Assembly (NCBI RefSeq): GCF_002245535.1
Contig: NZ_NKCN01000003.1
Location: 124,001-188,000 of the forward strand
Length of the DNA stretch: 64,000 nucleotides
Source: Mycobacterium lehmannii
GTDB lineage: Bacteria; Actinomycetota; Actinomycetes; Mycobacteriales; Mycobacteriaceae
Direction: 5' to 3'
Shown: in pieces, positions 32,968-41,535 of the stretch
Position numbering within the stretch: the stretch's first letter is position 1
How the letters are laid out: each line of letters starts with the position of its first letter
Notes under the pieces: model-generated
Seen by the model: only the letters and a program-made list of their open reading frames with translations
Database searches by the model: none
What the model was told of the DNA's origin: nothing
Position numbers and translations under genes: made by a program

Positions 32968-34172
32968 GCAGGCCGCTGGACGGTATCCGGGTCCTCGAGG
33001 TCGCGATGTACGGGTTCGTTCCCTCGGCGGGTGCCGTGCTGCGCGAGTGGGGCGCCGATGTGATCAAGGTCGAGCACGCGGTCACCGGTGATCCGCAGCG
33101 TGGGCTGCGTCAAACGGGCTTGTTGCGCGTCGAGGGCGACCCCAACCCGAACATCGAGCACGCGAACCGCGGCAAACGCAGCATCGGCCTGGACATGTCG
33201 GTCCCCGAGGGCAAAGAGGTGCTGCTGGAACTGGCCCGCCGCGCCGACGTCTTCCTGACCAGTTTCCTGCCGGGCCACCGCCAGAAATTCGGCATCGATG
33301 TCGACGACATCCGTGCGGTGAACCCGAACATCGTCTACGCCCGGGGCAGTGCGTTGGGGCCGCGGGGCGAGGAGTCGGTCAAGGGCGGCTATGACATGAC
33401 CGCGTTCTGGTGCCGCGCGGGGACCGCAGCCACCATCACCCCGCCCGGTACGCCCGGGATGGTCGGACCGCCCGGGCCGGCCTACGGCGACACCATCTCC
33501 GGCACGAACCTGGCAGGCGGGATCGCCGCGGCGCTGCTCAAGCGCGAGCGCACCGGCGAGGCACCGGTGGTCGACGTGTCGCTGCTCGGCAGTGGTCTGT
33601 GGTCGTTGGGCCACACCGTCGCGCTGACCAGACACCTCGGCCAGCGGATGGAGGCGTTTCCGCCCGGCGTGCACGGCTCACCGATCAATCCGCTCGTCGG
33701 GCTGTATCCGACGGCCGACGATCGCTACATCTCGTTCGTGATGATGCAACCGACCAAGTTCTGGGCGGACGTCTGCAAGCACATGGACCTTGACGACCTC
33801 GCCGACGATCCCCGGTTCGCGACCGTGGAGTCGATCGCCGAGAACACCGAGGCCGCCGCGGAAATTCTCAAGGAAGCGATGTCCAAGCGACCGCTCGCCG
33901 AATGGAATGAGCGGTTCTCGACGCTGTTGGGTCCATGGGCGCCGGTGCAGGACACCCTTCAGGCCGCTGAGGACGCGCAGATCCGCGCCAACGAGTACAT
34001 GGTGCAGGCCGGGGAACTCGAGTTGGTCGCGAACCCGGTGCAATTCGATGTCACGGCACCCCAAACCGGTCCCGCTCCGGGCTTCGCTGAGCAAACTGAC
34101 GAGATATTGCTGGAAATCGGCTTGGATTGGGACCGCATCATCGAGCTCAAGACGGCCGGCGCCGCCACCTAG
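32964..34172 (+). CDS. Class III (CaiB/BaiF family) CoA transferase
   Basis: Protein of 402 residues with the class III fold. LDGIRVLEVAMYGFVPSAGAVLREWGADVIKVE is the N-terminal signature, RGKRSIGLDM follows, and the catalytic Asp is Asp144 in GGYDMTAFW. It moves CoA between a donor and a carboxylic acid, so it would activate the acid made by the upstream aldehyde dehydrogenase. ATG 32964 overlaps that gene. Residues 335-350 (QAAEDAQIRANEYMVQ) match the family's C-terminal region. Confidence 0.93.
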   Translation: MSRPLDGIRVLEVAMYGFVPSAGAVLREWGADVIKVEHAVTGDPQRGLRQTGLLRVEGDPNPNIEHANRGKRSIGLDMSVPEGKEVLLELARRADVFLTSFLPGHRQKFGIDVDDIRAVNPNIVYARGSALGPRGEESVKGGYDMTAFWCRAGTAATITPPGTPGMVGPPGPAYGDTISGTNLAGGIAAALLKRERTGEAPVVDVSLLGSGLWSLGHTVALTRHLGQRMEAFPPGVHGSPINPLVGLYPTADDRYISFVMMQPTKFWADVCKHMDLDDLADDPRFATVESIAENTEAAAEILKEAMSKRPLAEWNERFSTLLGPWAPVQDTLQAAEDAQIRANEYMVQAGELELVANPVQFDVTAPQTGPAPGFAEQTDEILLEIGLDWDRIIELKTAGAAT

Positions 34173-34190
34173 GTTCGGAAGAGAGTCCCG

Positions 34191-35366
34191 ATGCCCTACG
34201 TCGCGTCCATCGGTACGTACCTGCCGTGCTGGGGGGACCCCCAGCACCGCGTGCCCGGCGATGACGAGGACGCCGTCACCCTTGCCGTGGAGGCGGGCCG
34301 CGCGGCACTGATCGCCAGCGGCGCGGTGGAACGCGTCGTGCTGGTCAGTCGGGACCTGCCGCTGCTCGACAGTAGTAACGCCGCGGTGCTGCTCGCCGGT
34401 CTCGGGCTCGATCCGGAACTCGAGGTCGACGAGCGGCTCGGCGGGGCACCCGCGACACTCGACGCGGTCAGCTCGGCCAGGCCGCGAACGCTGATCATCG
34501 GGACCGATCTGGAACCCGCGGGCGCGGCCGCGATCCTGACCGCCGAACGTGGACTGCAGGTCCGGACGGCGGCGCGGGTGGCGCGGAGCCTGCCGGTGCG
34601 CACGCGCAAGGCCACCGGCGACGTGCACGACTACGGCGATCCCCGGCTGCTGCACGAGCGAGGACTGATCGCCTCGTTGGAAGCGGCGTGGCTCGATACC
34701 CCGGCCGCCGTGGCCGGGGTGGATCACGCTCGCGCAAGCGAACTCACCCTCGGCGACCCGCTCCCGTTGCCGACCATCGGCGCAAGCTCGGGGTTGTTCG
34801 CACTGGCCGGGATGGCCGGGCGGGCAACCACCGGACCCCTGGTAGCCGTCGAGCAGGCCAGCCTGTCGGGTATCACGGTCATCGGCGGTGTCGCCGAGCT
34901 GCACCGGCGCGAGCCGGCGCCCCGTCCACTACCCGAGGGGACGGTCGTCGGCGATGCCGAGATTCCCATCTCCCTGGCGGCCTACGAACGTGCCTTCGAA
35001 GCCAAAGTGCGTTGGGAGGCAGGCCGTTTCACCGATTCCGACGAACTGGACTTCCCGCCCCGATACCGGGTGGCCGAGGACGGCACGCTGTCGACCGGAT
35101 ATGAACTCATTCCGTTGCCGCGCACCGCAACGGTGTACACCGAGACGACGGTGAACATTCCGGTGCCGGGCCTGCGTTCGCCGTACTCGCTGGTGATCGT
35201 CGAGCTCGACGGCGTCGGGGTGCGCGCACTGGTGAAGGTCACCGGTGCCGAGCCGGGATCGGTGGACATCGGCACCCGCGGGCGGCTGGCGCTGCGCAGG
35301 GTCGCGGTGCGGTCCGGTGTCCCGGACTACGGCTACATGTTCGAGCCGGAAGCGGTGGCGGCATGA
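34191..35366 (+). CDS. KS-III/HMG-CoA-synthase-like protein with C-terminal OB-fold (DUF35) domain
   Basis: Protein of 391 residues. The N-terminus MPYVASIGTYLP and EDAVTLAVEAGRAAL resemble the HMG-CoA synthase/KAS-III fold, but no active-site Cys is visible where one is expected (TIGASSGLFALAG). Residues of about 275-391 form an OB-fold domain (TATVYTETTVNIPVPGL...VKVTGAEPGSVDIG), without an obvious zinc ribbon. Such proteins pair with thiolase-family partners. Its stop overlaps the thiolase start (ATGA), so a KS-like/thiolase complex is likely. Catalytic role uncertain. Confidence 0.78.
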   Translation: MPYVASIGTYLPCWGDPQHRVPGDDEDAVTLAVEAGRAALIASGAVERVVLVSRDLPLLDSSNAAVLLAGLGLDPELEVDERLGGAPATLDAVSSARPRTLIIGTDLEPAGAAAILTAERGLQVRTAARVARSLPVRTRKATGDVHDYGDPRLLHERGLIASLEAAWLDTPAAVAGVDHARASELTLGDPLPLPTIGASSGLFALAGMAGRATTGPLVAVEQASLSGITVIGGVAELHRREPAPRPLPEGTVVGDAEIPISLAAYERAFEAKVRWEAGRFTDSDELDFPPRYRVAEDGTLSTGYELIPLPRTATVYTETTVNIPVPGLRSPYSLVIVELDGVGVRALVKVTGAEPGSVDIGTRGRLALRRVAVRSGVPDYGYMFEPEAVAA

Positions 35367-36532
35367 GACGTGTGGCCATCGTCGGCGCCGGAATGACCGC
35401 GTTCGGCGAACATTTCGCGCTGGGGTTGAAAGACCTGCTGCCGATGGCGTTCTCCGAGTGCGCGGCCAGCGTGGACAAGGGGTTGAAGAAGTCGGATCTG
35501 CAGGGTGCCTGGTTCGGCGCGATGGGTACCGCCGACGGGTTCCCGGCGGGCATCCTGGCCGACAGCCTCGGGCTGCCGGACCTGCCCGTCACTCGCATCG
35601 AGAACTCCTGTGCCACAGGCAACGATGCGATACGCAACGCGTTGTTTGGCATCGCCTCGGGGGCCTTCGACGTCGCGTTGGTGATGGGCGCCGACAAGCT
35701 GCGCGACACCACGTCGCGCGACATGCTGTGGAAATGGGAGGCGATGGCCCGCGACATGGCGTGGGATTACCCGCTCGGGGTGGTCTCGCCCGCCGGGTTC
35801 GCGCTGCACGTCCGTCGGTACCTGCACGAGTCGCCCGCGACCCGCGAACACCTGGCGATGGTGGCGGTGAAAAATCACCGCCACGGCGTCAAAAACCCCA
35901 AGGCTCGACTGCGGTTCGAGATCACGATGGAGCAGGCACTGGAAGCGCCGATCGTTGTCACGCCATTCGGTGTCTACGACTGTGCGCCGCAGAGTGATGG
36001 CGCGGCCGCCCTCGTACTCGCGGCAGAAGACGTCGTCGACCGGTTCACGAACCGTCCGGTCTGGGTCCGCGGCGTCGGCCTCGGCCTCGACTCAGTGATG
36101 CACCAACACAAGGGCGACATGACAACATTCCCCGCGACGACGCGTGCCGCCAAACAGGCTTTTGGGATGGCCGGTCTTGTTTCTAGCGATGTGGATGTTG
36201 CTGAAGTTCACGATTTCTTCACGGGAATCGAGCTGATCAGCTATGAAGATCTAGGATTCGCCGAACGGCGCGGGGGCCACAAACTCGTCGAAGCGGAGGT
36301 TACGACTATCGGCGGAGGTTTGCCGGTGAACCCCAGTGGGGGGCTCAAGGCCAAGGGTCACCCGCCCGGCGCAACGGGTGTGGCACAGTGTGTGGAACTG
36401 TTCGACCAGCTTCGCGGTGAAGCCGTCAATCAGGTTGACGGTGCTCGGATCGGACTAGCCCACAATATCGGTGGACCGACGGCGGTTTCCGCCGTCACGA
36501 TCCTGGAGGGATCAGTCAATGGCGCGCGGTAG
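35363..36532 (+). CDS. Thiolase family protein (acetyl-CoA acetyltransferase/SCP2 type)
   Basis: Protein of 389 residues. NSCATGNDA carries the candidate nucleophile Cys83, GGLKAKGHPPGATG has the catalytic His, and HNIGG is near the end, so a real thiolase reaction is feasible. ATG 35363 overlaps the DUF35 partner gene. Its 3' end overlaps the yrbEA start by 14 bases (36519-36532), which links the catabolic genes to the mce transporter genes. Probable thiolytic cleavage of a 3-ketoacyl-CoA after the CoA-transferase step. Confidence 0.9.
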   Translation: MRRVAIVGAGMTAFGEHFALGLKDLLPMAFSECAASVDKGLKKSDLQGAWFGAMGTADGFPAGILADSLGLPDLPVTRIENSCATGNDAIRNALFGIASGAFDVALVMGADKLRDTTSRDMLWKWEAMARDMAWDYPLGVVSPAGFALHVRRYLHESPATREHLAMVAVKNHRHGVKNPKARLRFEITMEQALEAPIVVTPFGVYDCAPQSDGAAALVLAAEDVVDRFTNRPVWVRGVGLGLDSVMHQHKGDMTTFPATTRAAKQAFGMAGLVSSDVDVAEVHDFFTGIELISYEDLGFAERRGGHKLVEAEVTTIGGGLPVNPSGGLKAKGHPPGATGVAQCVELFDQLRGEAVNQVDGARIGLAHNIGGPTAVSAVTILEGSVNGAR

Positions 36533-37328
36533 CGGAGCGGAACGATGGTCGACCGGCATATCGCTAGGGCGGGGTTCCAAGCCGATGGAGGCCGTCGGCG
36601 GATTGTTCGCAATGGCGAAGGACGCGGTACGAAACGTCTTTCGGCGGCCGTTTCAGTGGCGCGAGTTCCTGGAGCAGTCGTGGTTTGTGGTGAAGGTATC
36701 GTTGGCACCGACGTTGTTGGTGGCGATACCGTTCACCGTTCTTGTGTCTTTCACCCTCAATATCTTGCTTCGCGAATTGGGTGCAGCCGACTTGAGCGGT
36801 GCCGGTGCGGCATTCGGCGCCGTGACCCAGGTCGGTCCGCTGGTGACCGTGCTCATCGTGGCAGGCGCGGGTGCCACGGCCATGTGTGCGGATCTGGGTT
36901 CGCGCACAATCCGTGAAGAGATCGATGCCATGGAAGTGCTGGGCATAGACCCAGTGCAACGTCTCGTGACTCCTCGGATGCTCGCCTCGGGACTGGTGGC
37001 GCTCCTGCTGAACAGTCTGGTAGTCATCATCGGGATTCTCGGCGGCTATACGTTTTCGGTGTTCATTCAGGACGTGAATCCGGGCGCGTTCGCTGCGGGC
37101 ATCACCCTGCTGACCGGTGTGCCCGAGGTGATCATCTCCTGTGTGAAGGCCTTGCTGTTCGGGTTGATAGCGGGATTGGTGGCCTGCTACCGCGGACTCA
37201 ACGTTTCCGGTGGTGGCGCGAAAGCGGTGGGCAACGCCGTCAACGAGACTGTGGTGTATGCGTTCATGGCACTGTTCGTGATCAATGTGGTCGTGACGGC
37301 CATTGGTATCCAGATGACGCAGGACTGA
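36519..37328 (+). CDS. yrbEA: YrbE-A, MlaE-type permease of Mce transporter
   Basis: Integral membrane protein of 269 residues of the MlaE/YrbE family, with several hydrophobic helices. ATG 36519 follows TGGAGGG eight bases upstream and sits inside the end of the thiolase gene. The conserved EEIDAMEVLGIDPVQRLVTPRMLA motif at about 130-153 faces the cytoplasm and contacts the ATPase in Mla-like systems. It pairs with YrbE-B to form the inner-membrane permease. The ATPase (MceG) is not encoded in this window. Confidence 0.94.
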   Translation: MARGSGAERWSTGISLGRGSKPMEAVGGLFAMAKDAVRNVFRRPFQWREFLEQSWFVVKVSLAPTLLVAIPFTVLVSFTLNILLRELGAADLSGAGAAFGAVTQVGPLVTVLIVAGAGATAMCADLGSRTIREEIDAMEVLGIDPVQRLVTPRMLASGLVALLLNSLVVIIGILGGYTFSVFIQDVNPGAFAAGITLLTGVPEVIISCVKALLFGLIAGLVACYRGLNVSGGGAKAVGNAVNETVVYAFMALFVINVVVTAIGIQMTQD

Positions 37329-37331
37329 GCG

Positions 37332-38189
37332 ATGGGGACACGAACAGCACTTCAGAATAACTTCCCGCGGCTGACCCGGGCGATCCAGAAGCCGATCGAC
37401 GTGCTGGGCAACATCGGCGATCACTTGTTGTTCTATCTGCGGGCCCTAGCCGGTGTGCCCCATGCGACCGTGCACTTCCGCCGGGAGATCGTCCGGCTGA
37501 TCGCCGAGATCTCTATGGGCGCAGGGACATTGGCAATGATCGGCGGCACGGTGGCCATCGTCGGATTCTTGACCCTGGCGGCCGGTGGAACGCTCGCTGT
37601 TCAGGGGTACAGCTCTCTGGGGGACATCGGCATAGAAGCCCTGACCGGATTTTTGGCGGCGTTCATCAACGTCCGCATCTCTGCCCCGGTGGTGGCCGGC
37701 ATCGGGTTGGCCGCCACCTTCGGGGCCGGTGTGACAGCGCAGCTGGGCGCGATGCGCATCAACGAGGAAATCGACGCGCTCGAGTCCATGGCGATCCGTC
37801 CGGTGGAATACCTAGTTTCCACCCGGATCGTCGCCGGCATGATCGCAATCACCCCGCTGTACTCGATCGCCGTGGTGTTGTCGTTCCTGGCTTCCCAATT
37901 CACGACGGTGGTGTTGTTCGGACAGTCGGGCGGCCTATACGACCACTATTTCGACACCTTTCTCAATCCGATAGACCTACTCTGGTCGTTCCTCCAGGCG
38001 ATCCTGATGGCGATCACGATCTTGTTGGTGCATACGTATTTCGGATACTTCGCATCCGGGGGACCGTCAGGCGTGGGCGTCGCTGTTGGCAACGCGGTGC
38101 GCACCTCCTTGGTCGTGGTCGTCTCGGTCACCCTGTTGGTGTCGCTGTCCATTTATGGTTCCAACGGCAACTTCAACTTGTCGGGATAG
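37332..38189 (+). CDS. yrbEB: YrbE-B, MlaE-type permease of Mce transporter
   Basis: Membrane protein of 285 residues, partner of YrbE-A. The conserved NEEIDALESMAIRPVEYLVSTRIVA motif is at about 140-164. Hydrophobic helices occupy most of residues 50-280. ATG 37332 is three bases after the previous stop, and its own stop directly precedes the mceA start. Together the two YrbE proteins form the permease core of the lipid importer. Confidence 0.95.
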   Translation: MGTRTALQNNFPRLTRAIQKPIDVLGNIGDHLLFYLRALAGVPHATVHFRREIVRLIAEISMGAGTLAMIGGTVAIVGFLTLAAGGTLAVQGYSSLGDIGIEALTGFLAAFINVRISAPVVAGIGLAATFGAGVTAQLGAMRINEEIDALESMAIRPVEYLVSTRIVAGMIAITPLYSIAVVLSFLASQFTTVVLFGQSGGLYDHYFDTFLNPIDLLWSFLQAILMAITILLVHTYFGYFASGGPSGVGVAVGNAVRTSLVVVVSVTLLVSLSIYGSNGNFNLSG

Positions 38190-39398
38190 GTGGCGCTGAT
38201 GAAGAGTAGTGCGGTTCGCCCGCTTACAGGCCTGGCGCTGATAGTCGCCCTCGGTTTGATCATCGCCCTGGCCATCGGTCTTTTTCAGGGCAGCTTCACC
38301 AAGACCGAACCCCTGACGGTCATCTCGAATCGGGCCGGTTTGGTGATGAACAACGATGCCAAGGTCAAGATGCGTGGCGTGCAGGTCGGCAAGGTCGAAT
38401 CGATCGAGTACCGGTCCGACGGCACGGCAGCGCTCCACCTCGCGATGGATCCGTCGCAGCTGCATCTCATCCCGTCGAACGTAAAGGTCGACATCGCATC
38501 GTCAACCGTGTTCGGCGCCAAGTCTGTCGACATGGTTTCCCCGGACAACCCTTCACCGCAGCCGCTGCGTCCGGGACAGGTGATTCAGAGCGAGCACGTC
38601 ATGGTCGAGATCAACACCGTGTTCCAGCAGTTGGTGCAGGTGCTGGACAAGATTGACCCCGCCAAGCTCAATCAGACCCTGGGAGCGATCGCCAAGGCGT
38701 TCAACGGCAGGGGTGATAAATTCGGCAAGACGCTGACCGACTTCAACGCATTTCTCGCCAAGATCGAACCGAGCCTGCCGAATCTCAGCCGAGACCTCGA
38801 AGTCGCGGCACCGATGTTCAGTGCGTATGCCGACGCGGCGCCCGACCTCGTCAGCACCGTCCGCAGCGCCACGCAGATCAGCAATACCATCGTCGACCAG
38901 CAGCAGGAACTCGACCAGTTCCTGGTCAGCTCCATCGGTCTGGCGGACATCGGAAACGAGGTGATCGGCGGCAACGAACCGGCGCTGGCCGAAACATTGC
39001 GTCTGCTCGTGCCCACCACCGACGTGTTGAACCGGTATCACGAGTCGCTGACGTGCTCTATCGGCGGGCTTGCCGTGCAGGCGAATTCGCCGCCACTTCC
39101 GGGTAACAACAGCGCCGTGGTGGTATCTGCCGGCCTTACGCTCGGTACCGAACGATACCGTTATCCGCAGGACCTGCCGAAAGTCGCCGCCAAGGGCCGG
39201 CCTTACTGCAAGGAATTGGGTCTGCCAAATGTTCCCCCTGAGTTCCGGGTGCCTGCGGTCGTCGCTGATGTCGGCGCTAACCCATTCCAGTACGGCAATC
39301 AGGGCATCCTGCTAAACTCCGCGGGACTCAAGGACTGGCTCTTCGGGCCGATTCCTGGCCCACCGCGGAACTCTGCACAGATCGGAATGCCAGGATGA
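38190..39398 (+). CDS. mceA: MceA, substrate-binding subunit of Mce lipid transporter
   Basis: Protein of 402 residues with an N-terminal membrane anchor (PLTGLALIVALGLIIALAIGLFQG). The MCE domain follows (AGLVMNNDAKVKMRGVQVGKVESIEY), then a long helical region that builds the periplasmic tunnel, and a C-terminal part with two Cys. GTG 38190 abuts the YrbE-B stop; ATG 38199 is an alternative. It is the first of six MCE-domain proteins, as is normal for mycobacterial mce operons. Confidence 0.94.
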   Translation: MALMKSSAVRPLTGLALIVALGLIIALAIGLFQGSFTKTEPLTVISNRAGLVMNNDAKVKMRGVQVGKVESIEYRSDGTAALHLAMDPSQLHLIPSNVKVDIASSTVFGAKSVDMVSPDNPSPQPLRPGQVIQSEHVMVEINTVFQQLVQVLDKIDPAKLNQTLGAIAKAFNGRGDKFGKTLTDFNAFLAKIEPSLPNLSRDLEVAAPMFSAYADAAPDLVSTVRSATQISNTIVDQQQELDQFLVSSIGLADIGNEVIGGNEPALAETLRLLVPTTDVLNRYHESLTCSIGGLAVQANSPPLPGNNSAVVVSAGLTLGTERYRYPQDLPKVAAKGRPYCKELGLPNVPPEFRVPAVVADVGANPFQYGNQGILLNSAGLKDWLFGPIPGPPRNSAQIGMPG

Positions 39399-40423
39399 CC
39401 CGCCCGACAGGCACACTCATCAAATTCACCGCGTTCGCGCTCGTGATGGCCGTCCTGACTGCTTTCCTGTTCCTGATCTTCAGCAATATGAGGACCGGGT
39501 CGACGAACGGATACTCGGCGATCTTCACGGACGCTTCGCGACTCAAGACTGGTGACACCGTGCGTGTTGCGGGCATCCGGGTCGGGACGGTGAAAGCGGT
39601 GTCGCTGCAGTCGGACCGCAATGTGCTCGTCGAATTCGACGCAGATCGCGACATCGTGCTGACCACGGCGACCAAGGCTCAAATTCGCTACCTCAACCTG
39701 ACCGGCGATCGCTTCCTCGAACTCGCCGACAGCCCGGGATCGACGAAAATACTGGCTGCCGGCTCGCAGATACCCGCGGATCGCACGGCACCCGCCTTGG
39801 ACCTCGATCTCCTACTCGGCGGGCTCAAACCTGTGATTCAAGGCCTCAATCCGCAAGACGTGAACGCTCTCACCTCTTCGCTGATCCAGATCCTGCAGGG
39901 CCAGGGAGGAACCCTCGAATCGCTGTTCTCGAAGACATCGTCCTTCTCAAACTCGTTGGCCGACAACAGCCAGGTCATCGAGGAGTTGATCGATGACCTG
40001 CGTACGCTGCTGGATACGCTGTCCAAAGACGGCGATGAATTCTCCGGTGCGATCGACCGCCTCGAGCGACTTGTCAGTGGCCTGTCGGCCGACCGCGATC
40101 CGATCGGGGAGGCCATCACATCCCTCGACAACGGCACCGCCTCGCTGGCCGACTTGCTCGGTCGGGCGCGCCCACCGCTGGCCGGCTCCGTCGACCAGTT
40201 GACGAGGCTGGCGCCACTGCTGGACGGCAAGTATAGGGATTATTTCGACGCTACCCTGCAGCGCCTGCCCGAGCTCTACCGAAAACTGGCGCGGATCGGT
40301 GCCTACGGTTCGTTCTTCCCCTACTACATCTGCGGTATCACCTTCCGAGCCACCGACCTGACCGGCCGCACCGTGGTGTTCCCCTGGGTCAAGCAAGAGA
40401 CGGGGAGGTGTGCGGAGAACTAA
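39395..40423 (+). CDS. mceB: MceB, subunit of Mce lipid transporter
   Basis: Protein of 342 residues: an N-terminal anchor (FTAFALVMAVLTAFLFLIFSNM), the MCE domain ASRLKTGDTVRVAGIRVGTVKAVSL, and a helical tail with heptad-like LxxLL patterns in about 190-270 that fits the coiled tunnel wall. A pair of Cys (ICGI and RCAEN) is near the C-terminus. ATG 39395 overlaps the mceA stop (ATGA). Its stop TAA overlaps the mceC start. Confidence 0.94.
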   Translation: MTRPTGTLIKFTAFALVMAVLTAFLFLIFSNMRTGSTNGYSAIFTDASRLKTGDTVRVAGIRVGTVKAVSLQSDRNVLVEFDADRDIVLTTATKAQIRYLNLTGDRFLELADSPGSTKILAAGSQIPADRTAPALDLDLLLGGLKPVIQGLNPQDVNALTSSLIQILQGQGGTLESLFSKTSSFSNSLADNSQVIEELIDDLRTLLDTLSKDGDEFSGAIDRLERLVSGLSADRDPIGEAITSLDNGTASLADLLGRARPPLAGSVDQLTRLAPLLDGKYRDYFDATLQRLPELYRKLARIGAYGSFFPYYICGITFRATDLTGRTVVFPWVKQETGRCAEN

Positions 40424-41535
40424 TGGCACTCATGGACAGATACCGCGGTTCGCAACTCATCAAAGCGGGCGTCATCGGCGTCACCCTGATGATTCTGGTC
40501 ATCGTCGCAGGCCTTCAGCCGGAACGACTGCTGCAGTACGCGACCGCCATCAAGTATCAGGCCCTGTTCCTTGAGGCGGGCGGTCTCGCCGTGGGCAACG
40601 ACGTCACGGTGTCGGGTATCAAGGTCGGCTCGGTGTCCTCGGTCGAACTCGAAAACGGGGACGCACTCGTCGGTTTCACCATCGCGGGCACGGCGGCGCT
40701 CGGCTCGGAAACCACCGCGCACATTCGCACGGGGACGCTGCTCGGCGAGCGTGTGCTGGCCCTGGAGTCTTCGGGAAGTGGCACGCTGGACCATCATCAG
40801 GTGATTCCGGTAACGCGCACGTCGTCGCCGTACTCCCTGACCGACGCCGTCAGTGAACTCACCGCGAATACCGCTGCGACCGATACCGACACACTGAACC
40901 AGTCACTGGATACTCTGGCGACGACGCTCGACCAGATTTCACCGGAGCTGGGCCCGACATTCGACGGCCTGTCCCGGCTGTCGCGCTCGCTCAATGACCG
41001 CAACGAGAGTCTGGCCGAGTTGCTGAGAACCGCCGGCGACGTGACCGGCATCCTGTCCGAACGCAGCCAGCAGGTCAACACGCTCATCCTCAATGCCAAC
41101 GATCTGCTCGCAGTACTCAACGAGCGGCGACAGGCCATCGTCAGCTTGCTCGCGAACACGTCAGCGGTGTCGCAGCAGCTGACCGGTGTGGTAGCCGACA
41201 ACGAGCAGGAGCTGGCGCCGACGCTGGAGAAGCTCAACAGGGTCAACGCGATGTTGGTCAAGAACCGGGACAACATTTCGAAGGCTCTGCCCGGCCTGGC
41301 CAAGTACGAATTGACGCAGGGCGAACTTGTGGCTAGCGGCGCTTATTACAACGCATTCATACCCAACATCTCACCGGCACAAATCCTGCAGCCGTTCCTG
41401 GACTACGCCTTCGGGTTCCGCCGCGGAGTCGATGCGGGCCAGCCGCCAGACAATGCCGGGCCACGCGCCGAGCTGCCTTTCCCGGTGAACGGCATCCCGC
41501 AACCAGGAGATCTGCCCAATGATGGCAACCCGTAA
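40423..41535 (+). CDS. mceC: MceC, subunit of Mce lipid transporter
   Basis: Protein of 370 residues with a membrane anchor (LIKAGVIGVTLMILVIVAGLQP) and the MCE domain (LAVGNDVTVSGIKVGSVSSVEL). The helical region (about 160-300) has repeated LA/LL pairs. I chose ATG 40423, which overlaps the MceB stop (TAATG) behind GGAG; GTG 40408 would add five residues. The C-terminus is Pro-rich and polar (GQPPDNAGPRAELPFPVNG). Its 3' end overlaps mceD. Confidence 0.94.
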   Translation: MALMDRYRGSQLIKAGVIGVTLMILVIVAGLQPERLLQYATAIKYQALFLEAGGLAVGNDVTVSGIKVGSVSSVELENGDALVGFTIAGTAALGSETTAHIRTGTLLGERVLALESSGSGTLDHHQVIPVTRTSSPYSLTDAVSELTANTAATDTDTLNQSLDTLATTLDQISPELGPTFDGLSRLSRSLNDRNESLAELLRTAGDVTGILSERSQQVNTLILNANDLLAVLNERRQAIVSLLANTSAVSQQLTGVVADNEQELAPTLEKLNRVNAMLVKNRDNISKALPGLAKYELTQGELVASGAYYNAFIPNISPAQILQPFLDYAFGFRRGVDAGQPPDNAGPRAELPFPVNGIPQPGDLPNDGNP